64,000 nucleotides of DNA from Actinospica robiniae DSM 44927 (GTDB lineage: Bacteria > Actinomycetota > Actinomycetes > Streptomycetales > Catenulisporaceae), in contig NZ_KI632511.1 in NCBI RefSeq assembly GCF_000504285.1, positions 4,399,372 to 4,463,371 on the forward strand, read 5' to 3'. This document shows, one piece after another, positions 1 through 8,090 of this stretch. Numbering within the stretch: the stretch's first letter is position 1; every line of letters starts with the position of its first letter. A program made the translations under genes and the position numbers. Under the pieces are notes generated by a model, which worked only from the letters and a program-made list of their open reading frames with translations, ran no database searches and was not told the origin of the DNA.

Positions 1-500
1 CGCGAACCGCACCGAGCGCGCGGCAGAGGGCAGCTCCTCGGCCGCGTCGCCGCTCGCGTCCAGACGCCGGGCCTCCTGCGCGGCCTCGGCCAGACGCGCG
101 CGCTTGTCCTGCTGGGACGCCGGATGATCGACCTCCCACACATCCGTGCGCTCGAGCCCGGCCAGCCGCCAGGCCCGCGTGTCCAGTCCGGCGCCCAGGA
201 TCACCAGCTGGCCGGTCGCGCGGGCGCGCAGGGCCTCGTCGATCGCGATCGTGCGCGGCACGACGATCTCGGCGCAGGCGCGCACGCTCTCGTACGAGGC
301 CCGCGCCTGCCAGCCCTTCGGCGCCGCACCGGCCCGCACCTCCTCGACCGCCGTACGCTCGGCGACCCGCAGCAGCCGGGCCGCCACCGGGTCCGAGAAC
401 CGGCCCGCGCCGCCGTCGTTCCGTCCGCGGCCGCCCGCCCCTGGCAGACCAGCACCGCCGTCCGACTCGCCGCACGTTCCCCGTTCGCCATGGTGTTCAT
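1..500 (-). pseudogene. SAM-dependent methyltransferase (LCM-like family), frameshifted and cut by window edge
   Basis: The reverse strand opens at ATG 500 (or 491) with a typical start of the actinobacterial class I methyltransferase family related to leucine carboxyl methyltransferases: SRTAVLVCQGRAAADG. The family sequence then continues in another frame: RFSDPVAARLL, EEVRAGAAPKGW, a block with VVPRTIAIDEALRA and the SAM-binding stretch LVILGAGLDTRAWRL. The change falls near 421-435 and equals a net loss of one base. Downstream the frame stays open to the left edge, so the C-terminus is outside the window. An IS982 element lies 65 bp upstream of the start. This is either a genuine pseudogene or a base error in the assembly. 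The family is sure; the broken state rests on one site. Confidence 0.7.
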
Positions 501-564
501 TGAACACGGCCGTGCGGACCGAGCGCAAAAGATCTTCGGAACCTCGGATCCGAGGTGTGCGTGT

Positions 565-602
565 CTAGATGACTGATCGGGTTTCATTGCGTGGGGGTGG
601 CG
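565..602 (+). repeat. Left terminal inverted repeat of the IS982 element
   Basis: 38 bp, matching the reverse complement of 1611-1648 with one T/C difference. An ATG inside each repeat creates false upstream starts for the flanking genes. Confidence 0.9.
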
Positions 603-682
603 AACCCGTCGATCTGCTGTGAACGATCACGAAGGGTGTCCAGGCTGGATAGCGAATAACCAATCTCACCTGGGAGTTCGCT

Positions 683-1582
683 ATGCACATCGACCTGGAC
701 ACCCTTCTGACTGCACTCTACGTGGCGCTGACCGACTGCATCATGCCTTCGCTGGAATCCGCCCCCGACCGCCCCGGTCGACCGCCGGAGGTTACCGACG
801 CCGAGGTCGTGTGTATCGCCGTAGCCCAAGCCCATCTGCGCTTCAACGACGAGCGCCACTGGATCCGCTCGGCCCCGAAGCTGATCGGGCACCTGTTTCC
901 CAGGCTCTTGTCTCAATCGCAGTACAACGTGAGACTGCGCGCCGTGGGCCCGCTGATGCAGCACACGGTGTTCTACCTCGCGACCGCGTGCCCCTCCAGT
1001 CAGGACGTGGTCCGTCTGATCGACGGGACCAAGGTGATCTGCGGAACCTCGCGCACGACGGTGCGCTGCTCGAACCTGTTCGGATACGCCGGCTACGGCT
1101 ACGACAAGTCCCACAGTGTGTACTTCTGGGGCTGCAAACTCCTCCTCGAGGTCACCGCTGACGGCCTGGTCACCGGGTTCGTCCTGGTCAACCCGAAACT
1201 CATCGACGAGCGCCGGGCCGTGCTCCTGATGCAGGAACAGCCATACACGACGATGCCCCACGCCACCACGGCCGTGGGCGACAAGGGGTTTCGCAGCAAA
1301 CCCTTCGAAGCGGAACTCCTCGATCAAGGCGTCGTCCTGGTGCGCCCGGCGATGCGCAACGAGACAGATCCGGGGGTGTTTCCCAAGTGGTTTCGCAACC
1401 GGGTCGAATCCGTCATCGACACCCTCAAGGGTCAACTCGGCATCGAGCATCCAGGAGCACATGAACCGTCCGGACTGTTCGCCCGCGTAGTCCAGCGCAT
1501 CCTGGCCCTGAACGCCGCCGTCTGGCACAACTGGAGCACCGGCGCGCACGTCAAGCGCTCCCTGATCGCCTACGACCACTAA
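683..1582 (+). CDS. IS982-family transposase
   Basis: A 299-residue DDE transposase. It has the family's N-terminal helical part (LDTLLTALYVALTDCI), the block VVRLIDGTKVICG with the first catalytic Asp, a central GYGYDKSHSVYFWGCKL segment, AVGDKGFRSKPFE around the second Asp, and the conserved C-terminus NRVESVIDTLKGQLGIEH followed by RSLIAYDH. The catalytic Glu is probably in the RVESVIDTLKGQ block. Full length for the family (about 300 residues) with no frameshift, so the element may still be active. It is the only gene within the inverted repeats. Confidence 0.95.
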   Translation: MHIDLDTLLTALYVALTDCIMPSLESAPDRPGRPPEVTDAEVVCIAVAQAHLRFNDERHWIRSAPKLIGHLFPRLLSQSQYNVRLRAVGPLMQHTVFYLATACPSSQDVVRLIDGTKVICGTSRTTVRCSNLFGYAGYGYDKSHSVYFWGCKLLLEVTADGLVTGFVLVNPKLIDERRAVLLMQEQPYTTMPHATTAVGDKGFRSKPFEAELLDQGVVLVRPAMRNETDPGVFPKWFRNRVESVIDTLKGQLGIEHPGAHEPSGLFARVVQRILALNAAVWHNWSTGAHVKRSLIAYDH

Positions 1583-1610
1583 CCAACGACCCGACCAGCC
1601 AAAACGCTCG

Positions 1611-1648
1611 CGCCACCCCCGCGCAATGAAACCCGATCAGTCATCTAG
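1611..1648 (-). repeat. Right terminal inverted repeat of the IS982 element
   Basis: 38 bp, the inverted partner of 565-602. It ends 49 bp before the chosen start of the ECF sigma factor gene. Confidence 0.9.
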
Positions 1649-1697
1649 TCGATGTGGGGCGCAGCGGGCAGCTCCAGGATCGACGGAGGGGGTGAAC

Positions 1698-2228
1698 GTG
1701 CGCGACAGCGTCCTGTTCGATGAGTTCTACACGGCGTCGGTGCGGCGCATCTCAGGCTACGTCTATGCCATGACCGGCGACGCGGCCGAGACCGAGGACG
1801 TGGTTCAGGAGGCTTACGGACGGGCTTGGCAGCACTGGGAGCAGGTGAGCGGGTACGCGAATCCGGAGGCGTGGCTGCGCACGGTCGCCTACCGGATCCG
1901 GATCAGCCGGTGGCGCCGGGCCGCAGCCGGGTTCAAGGCGCATCGCCGGCACGGGGCGGCTCAGGACCTGCCGGAACTCAGCGTCGACTACGTCGCGCTC
2001 ATCGCGGCTCTGCGGGCGATACCCGCGAACCAGTGCCGCGCCATCGTCCTGTACTACCTGGTGGGTCTGAGCATCGAAGAGATCGCGCAGGAGACGGGCG
2101 TGGCCGCCGGCACGGTCAAGTCGCAGCTCTCGCGCGCCCGAACCCGGTTGGCGGTCCTGCTCACCGATTCCGACGGCCGGCCGGGCCAACCGCAGTTCTT
2201 CGCAAAGGAGGCGTCGAGCCGTGCCTGA
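1698..2228 (+). CDS. ECF-type RNA polymerase sigma factor
   Basis: A sigma-70 family factor of the extracytoplasmic-function type, about 176 residues. Region 2 is visible (FDEFYTASVRRISGYVYAMTGD, then AETEDVVQEAYGRAWQHW) and region 4 carries the helix-turn-helix LSIEEIAQETGVAAGTVKSQLSRAR. I chose GTG 1698 because GGAGGGG lies 7-13 bases upstream; longer frames start inside the IS repeat at 1626 and are artefacts of that insertion. The stop overlaps the start of the next gene by 8 bp, so the two are translationally coupled, the usual layout of a sigma factor with its membrane regulator. The IS982 end lies 49 bp upstream and has probably replaced the native promoter. Confidence 0.92.
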   Translation: MRDSVLFDEFYTASVRRISGYVYAMTGDAAETEDVVQEAYGRAWQHWEQVSGYANPEAWLRTVAYRIRISRWRRAAAGFKAHRRHGAAQDLPELSVDYVALIAALRAIPANQCRAIVLYYLVGLSIEEIAQETGVAAGTVKSQLSRARTRLAVLLTDSDGRPGQPQFFAKEASSRA

Positions 2229-3327
2229 GTACTTCGCCATCCAACTGCGCGACGGCACCGGACAGGTAGCCGAGTCCTTCGCTTTTCCGACGGCCTCCGA
2301 GGTGCGCGGCCACGGCGATCGGCAAGCTCGGCGGCGCCGGATCGCGACCGTGTCGGCGACCATGTCCGCCGTGCTCCTGATCAGCGGCGTCGCCTTCGGC
2401 GTCACCCGCCGGGCTCCCGCACCCGCGAGCCTGCCGAATGCCGCGGCTGCGTCGAGCGGGCCGCAGAGCACCGGGACGACGCCGGCGGCGACCGGAGAAT
2501 CGGTCGGCGTTCGCTTGATCCCGCCGGCGCAATACGCCGCGGGGACCGCAAACAAGATCGAGCTGACGATCGACAACCCGGGCACGGCCCGACCGGTCAT
2601 CGTCGAGTTCAAGTCCCCCCAGACGAAGTCGGTGTACTGGGTCGAACCCTGCGACAACAGTTCGAACTTCAGTTGCGACGCCGCCGCGTACGCCGACAAT
2701 CCGCTGAAGAAGCCCAAGAATTTCCTGTCCTCGACGCCGGGCGTCACCGCGTTCAACCTCGCTCTGCCGGCCGGGATCAGCACCTACACCGCGTGGGTGG
2801 ACCCTCCTGCCGGGGTGAGCTCGTACACGGTGCTCGTGCTCGAGGGCTCCACGGTGCTCGGCCAAACCTCGTCCGGCCCGATCAGCCGCGGGTTCCCGAC
2901 CTTGAGCGTCGTCGGCCGCAGCACGATGACGGTCGTGCGGGGTGGATCCGCCGTCGAGTTCGACACGAAGCTCACCGACGATACTTCGGGCTCTTATATC
3001 CTCCTACCCTCCTTCACCAGCCTGTCCTGCATGGCCGGCCAGAGCCCGGTGACACTACCGCAGGGCTCCTACACGCTCCAGTGGTACACGGGCGCGAGCT
3101 GGGCAGCGGTCGGAGAGCCTCGGATGAACGGACAGTTCTCCTATGAGATCAAGCCGAGAGAGGCGACTACCGACCGCTTCCGGCTGGCGCTCGAGAACTC
3201 GCTGCCGGCCGACGTGACGAGCTGCCGGGTGACCCAGGTGGTCAGCTCCACCAGCACCCCCACCCCGCCTTTCTACGTGGCCTCCGACTCGACGGCGCAG
3301 ACCGCCGTGAACTTCGACGTCAAGTGA
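2221..3327 (+). CDS. Single-pass membrane protein coupled to the ECF sigma factor (possible regulator)
   Basis: 368 residues starting at GTG 2221 inside the end of the sigma gene. Residues 1-40 are cytoplasmic and basic toward the membrane (DRQARRRRIA). One transmembrane helix spans about 42-61 (VSATMSAVLLISGVAFGV). A Pro/Ala/Ser/Thr linker then leads to a large exported beta-rich region of about 280 residues with cysteine pairs (EPCDNSSNFSCD, later LSCM and SCRV). The cytoplasmic part lacks a recognisable zinc anti-sigma motif (HxxxCxxC). The role as anti-sigma factor or sensor is inferred from coupling and topology. It could equally be a target secreted sensor domain of unknown ligand. Confidence 0.8.
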   Translation: MPEYFAIQLRDGTGQVAESFAFPTASEVRGHGDRQARRRRIATVSATMSAVLLISGVAFGVTRRAPAPASLPNAAAASSGPQSTGTTPAATGESVGVRLIPPAQYAAGTANKIELTIDNPGTARPVIVEFKSPQTKSVYWVEPCDNSSNFSCDAAAYADNPLKKPKNFLSSTPGVTAFNLALPAGISTYTAWVDPPAGVSSYTVLVLEGSTVLGQTSSGPISRGFPTLSVVGRSTMTVVRGGSAVEFDTKLTDDTSGSYILLPSFTSLSCMAGQSPVTLPQGSYTLQWYTGASWAAVGEPRMNGQFSYEIKPREATTDRFRLALENSLPADVTSCRVTQVVSSTSTPTPPFYVASDSTAQTAVNFDVK

Positions 3328-3350
3328 GCGACCGGAGCCGATGAGGGCTC

Positions 3351-3391
3351 AGGCCGACGTGCGGGGGCCGCCATGCTCCGCACGTCGGCCT
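3351..3391. terminator. Bidirectional hairpin between convergent genes
   Basis: A perfect 14-bp stem (AGGCCGACGTGCGG at 3351-3364 with 3378-3391) and a 13-base loop, placed between the converging stops at 3327 and 3401. No T-run, as is common in actinobacteria. Confidence 0.75.
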
Positions 3392-3400
3392 TCGGAGCTC

Positions 3401-3796
3401 TCACTCCGACCGGCCGGGCCCGTGCACCTGCCGATAGCTGTAGGCCAACAGGGCGAACAGGATGACCCCGGAGGCGAGCAGCGACCCTCCCACCGACCAG
3501 CCTCGGAAGGGCACCTCGGCGACGACTCCCCAGACGACGCCGGCGGCGATGAGTCCGGCGCCCACCACGATCGAGCCGGCCAGCCGCCACGGCGAGCGCA
3601 CGCTGTCCTCGGCCACCTGGGCGGCACGCGCCCGCAACGGTGCGAGGAACCGCTCCAGCCGGGGAAACGCCTTCGCCAGGATGGCCAGGCCGGCCACCAC
3701 CAGGATCAGCCCGGGGCCGGGCAGCACCAGCAGGGCGACTCCGATCAGCAGCAGCGCGCCGCCGAGCACCGTATACGCGACACGCTTGACGCCCAT
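3401..3796 (-). CDS. PGPGW-family small membrane protein
   Basis: 131 residues from ATG 3796. The N-terminal half has one hydrophobic segment ending in the family signature VLPGPGLILVVAGLAIL (about residues 20-38), followed by an amphipathic FPRLERFLAPLRARAAQV stretch and two more hydrophobic helices (AGSIVVGAGLIAAGVVWG and GGSLLASGVILFALLAY). Proteins of this type (TIGR02611-like) are widespread in actinobacteria and of unknown function. The frame stays open upstream of 3796, but that part is basic and low-complexity and is not credible as protein. Convergent with the sigma-linked membrane protein. Confidence 0.85.
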   Translation of the reverse strand: MGVKRVAYTVLGGALLLIGVALLVLPGPGLILVVAGLAILAKAFPRLERFLAPLRARAAQVAEDSVRSPWRLAGSIVVGAGLIAAGVVWGVVAEVPFRGWSVGGSLLASGVILFALLAYSYRQVHGPGRSE

Positions 3797-3939
3797 GCGG
3801 ATCACCTGCCCGTAAGGTGCTGAAAATCTACCTCGCACCAATTTGCCACATTTCTGATCCCTTTCGCGGCCGGGCCGGGCGCGGACACGCCGCTGCGGCC
3901 GAGGTCGCGGCCGGCTCCGGCTTCTGCTTGGCTGGTGCC

Positions 3940-4863
3940 ATGTCCGATGATCGGGTTCTGATGAAGCGGCTGCGCGCGGCCGGGTTCGCCGCCTCCTCCG
4001 TGCGGACGGCGAGCGGCGGAGCGGTCGCCCTCGCCGGTCTGGCCACGCTGGAGGACGGTAGCAGGGTCTTCGCGAAGACGTTGCGCGATCTCGACCCGGA
4101 GGCGTTCGAGCTCTTCGAGGTCGAGGCCGCCGGTCTGACGCAGCTGCGTGAGGCGGGCGGGGTGAGCACACCGCCGATCCGGCTGGCCTCGGCGGAACTG
4201 TTGGTGCTGGAGGAGATGCAGCCGCGCCCGGACGGCGAAGCGTTCTGGGAGCGGCTCGGACACATGCTCGCGGCGCTGCACACGACGACGGTCTCCGACC
4301 GGTTCGGTTGGCACCGCGAGGGCTGGCTTGGCCGGATGCGCCAGGAGAACGCGTGGACGGACGACGGTCACGAGTTCTTCGCACATCGCAGAATCCTGCG
4401 GTGGCTGCCGGAGCCGCTGGCCGAGTCGGCGTTCGATGCAGACGACCGGCACGCTATCGAGGCGCTGTGCGCCGCACTGCCGGATCTGATACCGGCGCGG
4501 CCGCCGTCGCTCACCCACGGGGATCTGTGGAGTGAGAACATCCTCGCCACTCCCGACGGCGCACCGGTCCTCATCGATCCGGCGACGTCCTACACCTGGC
4601 CCGAGGTCGATCTCAGCATGCTGTGGTGCTCGCCCAGGCCGCCGGCATCCGAGCGGTTCTTCGCCGCCTACCGCGAGGCCGCGCCGCTCGACGACGGCTG
4701 GGAGGCCCGGATGCCGGTGCTGTACCTGCGCGAACTGCTCAGCGCGATCGCGCACGGCGACGACAGCTGGGGCGCCGTCGGGTACGTGCGCGAGGTCATC
4801 GCGCCGTTCCGACGTCGCCCCGCGCCCGCACGGTCGAACCCGCGGAAAGCTTCCGGGCGTTAG
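3940..4863 (+). CDS. Fructosamine/ketosamine kinase family protein
   Basis: 307 residues, near the family length of about 290. Fructosamine-3-kinases phosphorylate ketosamine adducts on glycated amines and proteins, which then break down, repairing sugar damage in the cytosol. Visible hallmarks are an N-lobe with FAKTLRDLDPEAFELFEVEAAGL (Lys and Glu), the hinge ELLVLEEM, the catalytic loop HGDLWSENIL (His193, Asp195) and the metal-binding LIDPATSY segment. I chose ATG 3940 because family homology begins there; an upstream in-frame ATG at 3817 would add 41 residues of unlikely sequence. The stop overlaps the stop of the opposing DUF4190 gene by 4 bp. Confidence 0.88.
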   Translation: MSDDRVLMKRLRAAGFAASSVRTASGGAVALAGLATLEDGSRVFAKTLRDLDPEAFELFEVEAAGLTQLREAGGVSTPPIRLASAELLVLEEMQPRPDGEAFWERLGHMLAALHTTTVSDRFGWHREGWLGRMRQENAWTDDGHEFFAHRRILRWLPEPLAESAFDADDRHAIEALCAALPDLIPARPPSLTHGDLWSENILATPDGAPVLIDPATSYTWPEVDLSMLWCSPRPPASERFFAAYREAAPLDDGWEARMPVLYLRELLSAIAHGDDSWGAVGYVREVIAPFRRRPAPARSNPRKASGR

Positions 4864-5351
4864 GCCGGCAGCCCCAGCAGTCCCGGCAGCCAGCTCCCGG
4901 CGATCCAGCTCGAGGGCGTCGTCACGACATCGGGCATGTCGTTCGAAACCGAGGCGACGACGACCACCACGAGAACGATGTAGAGCACGATGAGCACGGT
5001 GAACACCGCGCCCACCACGAGGCCGGCGATCGCCAGGCCCCGGCCCTCCTGCGGCATCCGCTTGAGCTGCTTGAGCGCGATGATGCCGAAGATGAAGCCC
5101 AGCGGCGCGAACACGAACGCGAAGACGAGGGACAGGATCGACATCGTGTTCGTGCCCTGCGGCGGGTAGCCGGGGTAGCCGTAAGGCGGGGCGTACGGGC
5201 CGTAGCCGGGGCCGTAGCCTCCCGGCGGCGGGGGCGGCGGCGCGTAGTAGCCGCCCTGTGGGCCCGGGCCCGGCTGGCCGAACTGCCCGCCTTGGCCCTG
5301 ACTCTGACCCGTTTGCGCCCCTTGTAGCGGGTCCGATGGTGGAACGGTCAT
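4860..5351 (-). CDS. DUF4190-type proline/glycine-rich membrane protein
   Basis: 163 residues from ATG 5351, preceded by a G-run (GGGGGG) about 10 bases upstream. The first 70 residues are a Gln/Gly/Pro/Tyr-rich cytoplasmic tail (QGQGGQFGQPGPGP, then GYGPGYGPYAPPYGYPGYP). Two hydrophobic segments follow: MSILSLVFAFVFAPLGFIFG and LAIAGLVVGAVFTVLIVLYI, with the short polar loop IALKQLKRMPQEGRG typical of DUF4190. A 30-residue extracytoplasmic end follows. Function unknown. Such Pro-rich tails are common on actinobacterial membrane proteins, often near Ser/Thr kinases; a kinase gene lies just upstream on the same strand. Confidence 0.82.
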   Translation of the reverse strand: MTVPPSDPLQGAQTGQSQGQGGQFGQPGPGPQGGYYAPPPPPPGGYGPGYGPYAPPYGYPGYPPQGTNTMSILSLVFAFVFAPLGFIFGIIALKQLKRMPQEGRGLAIAGLVVGAVFTVLIVLYIVLVVVVVASVSNDMPDVVTTPSSWIAGSWLPGLLGLPA

Positions 5352-5477
5352 GAATGAAACCCCCCTGACAGCTGTCCGAATGACGCCCTCATCGTACATA
5401 TCCAGGCGCCCGACGCAAGCCGCGCGCGTCCGCGACCGTCATCGCAGGTGCGCAGGTCTGAAATGCCGGCACTGACG

Positions 5478-7388
5478 TCAGCTGCAGTGGCTCCAGCCGC
5501 TCGTCCAGGACGAGGTCTTGTACGTGCCACCCCACTCTACGCAGGAGCTCGGGGCATGTTCCGTCACCGGGCCCGCGTAGTAGGTCCAGTTGCCCGCATC
5601 GCTCGCCGAGTTGCCGTTCTTGACGCTGAGCGTGGCGTTCATGAACACCGTTCCGCTCACCCGCGTCGCCAGCGTCACGACGCAGTTGTAGCCGGTCGAT
5701 TCGTTGTAGAGCAGGTAGATCGTCGCGCCGCTGAGAGCGTGGTGATCGATCGTGGTGAAGCCGCTGCCGCAGGCTTCGGTCGGCGTGTACTTGTTCGGCG
5801 TGCTCGCGGGCGTCGTCGCGACGATCGTGGGCTTGGCGCTCGTCTGCTGGGCCGGTGGGGCACCGGTGGTCGCGGCAGCGCCGCTGGAGGTAGCGGCGAC
5901 GCCACCGGCGGCCGAGGTCGTGCCGCCGCTCGGGCTCTTGCCCGCTTTGGCGGTGGCCGAGCCGGAGGCGGCCGGGGATGACGCGAGGAGCGACGCATGG
6001 GGCACGGCAGTCGAAGTCGCTTCGGTCGATGTGGCTCGGGACACACCGAGGACCCCGCCCTCGTTCGAAGTCTGTGCGGCGTCGCCCGAGTTGCCCGAGC
6101 TGTTGCCCAACAGTTCGAACGCTGTCAGACCCAGCGCCAGCACCGCCACGACGGAGGCCGTCGCGGCGAGTACTCCGCGCTTGCGCTTCTCACGTGCCTC
6201 AACGGGCCTGCCGGCGGCGGCCGACGGCGTGTAGACGGTCGGTATACCGTCAGCGGCGGGGATCGGCGGGAGGGAATACGGGGCCTGCTGCTGACCGGCA
6301 TGCTCGGGCGGCATCGGACTCGCCATGGAAACGGCGGCGGGCGTGGCATCCAGCCCGAAGGTGGGTGTGAGCGCGGGAGTCGCGGCGGCGGCGTGGTCGA
6401 ACGGCAGGTTGTCCGGCAGGGTGCGACCGGCGGCCTGGGCCCGCTCCCAGATCCCGGCGGACAAGGCCTCCGGCCAGACCGAGTCGGGCGCGGGGCTCCA
6501 CGCGCCCGCGTTCGCCGCGTTCTCGGCGAGGGCGACCACCCCGGCGGCGTTCGGGCGTTGCAGCGGATCCTTGGACAGGCAGCGCAGGATCAGCTCCCGC
6601 AAGGCGGGGTCGAGGACGTCGAGCGGCGCCGTTTCCGGCTCCTCGTAGACGATCCGGAACAGCACCTCGGCCGTGCCGCCCACGCCGTACGGCAGGCTAG
6701 CGGTGGCGGCGAGGTAGAGCAGGGCGCCGAGAGAGAAGACATCGGAGGCCGGGGAGACCACGCCGGACTTCGCCTGTTCGGGCGCCATGTAGCCGGGCGT
6801 CCCGAGGCTCATTCCGGTGGCAGTGAGCTGACTCAGGTCCGCGGCGTGAGCGACGCCGAAGTCGATGATCTTCGCGCCGGTGGTGGCGAGGATGACGTTG
6901 GCGGGCTTGACATCGCGGTGCACGAGGCCGGTCTGGTGCACGGCGGTCAGCGCGTGGCCGAGGTCGTGGGCCAGTCGCCAGACCGCTGGCTGCGGCAGCG
7001 GATGATCGGCGGCCACCGCGCCGGCGAGGGCGATACCGGGCACGAACTCCGTCGCCATCCACGGTTGCTGCGCGTCCGGCTCGCCGTGCAGGAGAGCGGC
7101 GGCGTACGGGGTGCGGACCCGGCCGACCGCCTCGAGCTCGCGCGCGAAGCGTCGCCGGAACTCCAGGTCGTCCGCCAGATCCGGCCGGATGACCTTGACC
7201 GCGGCCCAGGCGTTCGCGTCCGCGGACCCGTGCGCGGAACCCAGGTAGACCCGGCCCATGCCGCCGTTGCCGAGCAGCGCGTGGATCCGATAGCGGCCGA
7301 CCATCATAGGATCCTGCGGTCCTAGCGGCCGCCCGCCCAGCACCGCGAGATCGCCGTTCGCATCCCATGCCCCCGCTGCCTGCGCCAT
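5478..7388 (-). CDS. Hanks-type (PknB-like) transmembrane Ser/Thr protein kinase
   Basis: 636 residues. The kinase domain occupies about residues 31-290: glycine loop LLGNGGMGRVYLG (39-51), ATP-anchoring Lys65 in AAVKVI, catalytic loop HRDVKPAN (157-164), DFG 176-178, activation/P+1 segment GTPGYMAPEQ (196-205) and the APE motif. An Ala/Pro juxtamembrane linker leads to a transmembrane helix at about 404-427 preceded by REKRKRG. The outer part is a Ser/Thr/Ala linker of roughly 100 residues and a compact C-terminal domain (about 540-636) with four cysteines, probably a ligand-sensing or disulfide-stabilised domain. It lacks PASTA repeats. Start ATG 7388 has GGAGG upstream. All catalytic residues are present. 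Confidence 0.95.
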   Translation of the reverse strand: MAQAAGAWDANGDLAVLGGRPLGPQDPMMVGRYRIHALLGNGGMGRVYLGSAHGSADANAWAAVKVIRPDLADDLEFRRRFARELEAVGRVRTPYAAALLHGEPDAQQPWMATEFVPGIALAGAVAADHPLPQPAVWRLAHDLGHALTAVHQTGLVHRDVKPANVILATTGAKIIDFGVAHAADLSQLTATGMSLGTPGYMAPEQAKSGVVSPASDVFSLGALLYLAATASLPYGVGGTAEVLFRIVYEEPETAPLDVLDPALRELILRCLSKDPLQRPNAAGVVALAENAANAGAWSPAPDSVWPEALSAGIWERAQAAGRTLPDNLPFDHAAAATPALTPTFGLDATPAAVSMASPMPPEHAGQQQAPYSLPPIPAADGIPTVYTPSAAAGRPVEAREKRKRGVLAATASVVAVLALGLTAFELLGNSSGNSGDAAQTSNEGGVLGVSRATSTEATSTAVPHASLLASSPAASGSATAKAGKSPSGGTTSAAGGVAATSSGAAATTGAPPAQQTSAKPTIVATTPASTPNKYTPTEACGSGFTTIDHHALSGATIYLLYNESTGYNCVVTLATRVSGTVFMNATLSVKNGNSASDAGNWTYYAGPVTEHAPSSCVEWGGTYKTSSWTSGWSHCS

Positions 7389-7502
7389 CGATCCGCCTCC
7401 GCTCCCGTGACCATCAGCAGGTGCGTGATCCTATCGCACCACATACTGCCGGGTACGGGCTTGTCCACCGGGCTGGGAGAGCCCTGAGACGGGAATCGCC
7501 CC

Positions 7503-7991
7503 TCATGACCCGAGATCGGCCGCGTCGATCTCGCGCAGACCCTGGTGGGCCAGTCGGTGGTTGCGGTAGCGGAGATCCTCGGTGATCTCACGGCCGCACC
7601 AGGCCGGCGGGACGAAAGCCTCTGCGACGCCGATGCCGGGAAACTCAGCCTCGGCGATCACCAGGCCGGCATGCTCGCCCTCGAACACATCCACCTCAAG
7701 GACTTGATCATTCAAGGTGAGCGTGTGGCGGGTCTTGACGATCCGAGCGCCGTCCGTGAGCGGCCACAGCGCCCGGTAGACGTCATCGGAGATCTGCTGC
7801 TCGGCTTCCTGGCGCACGAGCCCGGCACCGGATTTGACGGTCAACCAGTACGTGCCGCCCTTGCTACGGACCCGGATCTCGACGCCTTCCGCGTTAAGCG
7901 GGAGGTATCCCTGGCTGGTGCGCACGGGCTCGCTCAGCTGCTTCGGCCAGTCGCCGGCGACGAGGAAGCGTCGCTCGATTTCGGTACCCAT
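7503..7991 (-). CDS. CYTH-domain protein (triphosphate tunnel metalloenzyme family)
   Basis: 162 residues, the usual length of single-domain bacterial CYTH proteins. The N-terminus MGTEIERRFLV has the ExExR/K signature. Further strands carry the expected charged residues (EIRVRSKGGTYWLTVKSG; RHTLTL; LEVDVFEGEHAGLVIAEAEF). Family members hydrolyse tripolyphosphate or other triphosphates inside a beta tunnel; the substrate here cannot be told. The gene appears monocistronic, downstream of nothing obvious and 114 bp upstream of the kinase start, reading in the same direction. Confidence 0.9.
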   Translation of the reverse strand: MGTEIERRFLVAGDWPKQLSEPVRTSQGYLPLNAEGVEIRVRSKGGTYWLTVKSGAGLVRQEAEQQISDDVYRALWPLTDGARIVKTRHTLTLNDQVLEVDVFEGEHAGLVIAEAEFPGIGVAEAFVPPAWCGREITEDLRYRNHRLAHQGLREIDAADLGS

Positions 7992-8047
7992 GCGTCGAAT
8001 CCTAGCCTCTGGTGCTCATGACCGGATATCGCAGGAATCGATGAAGG

Positions 8048-8080
8048 CGGCGGACCGGCCCGAGGTGGGCCGGTCCGCCG
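8048..8080 (-). terminator. Hairpin terminator downstream of the secreted lectin protein
   Basis: Perfect 14-bp G/C stem (CGGCGGACCGGCCC, 8048-8061, with 8067-8080) and a 5-base loop, starting 10 bases beyond the stop at 8091. It also follows within 60 bp of the CYTH gene start on the same strand, so it insulates that gene. Confidence 0.75.
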
Positions 8081-8090
8081 TGGCATCCGG

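Larger units (their letters stand above)
565..1648 (+). mobile_element. IS982-family insertion sequence, complete
   Basis: A 1084-bp element is bounded by 38-bp terminal inverted repeats at 565-602 and 1611-1648 that differ at one position (CTAGATGACTGATCGGG outermost, ending GGGGGTGGCG). It carries one full-length transposase gene. No convincing target-site duplication is visible: the left flank ends TGCGTGT and the right flank begins TCGATGTG. Near-identical ends and an intact transposase suggest recent insertion. It sits between the divergent methyltransferase remnant and ECF sigma gene and must separate at least one of them from its original upstream DNA. Confidence 0.93.

Noticed and set aside
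584-1579. Long reverse-strand open frame across the IS982 transposase
   Set aside because: Mirror of the transposase in a GC-rich context; the forward frame has full family motifs.
1752-2865. Reverse-strand frames over the sigma factor and its membrane partner
   Set aside because: Low-complexity Arg/Gly/Pro translations, antisense to genes with clear domains.
3817-3939. N-terminal extension of the fructosamine kinase from ATG 3817
   Set aside because: The added 41 residues do not resemble the family, and ATG 3940 gives the usual length.
5997-7325. 442-codon forward frame antisense to the Ser/Thr kinase
   Set aside because: The kinase has all catalytic motifs; the antisense translation has none and is only a codon-bias shadow.
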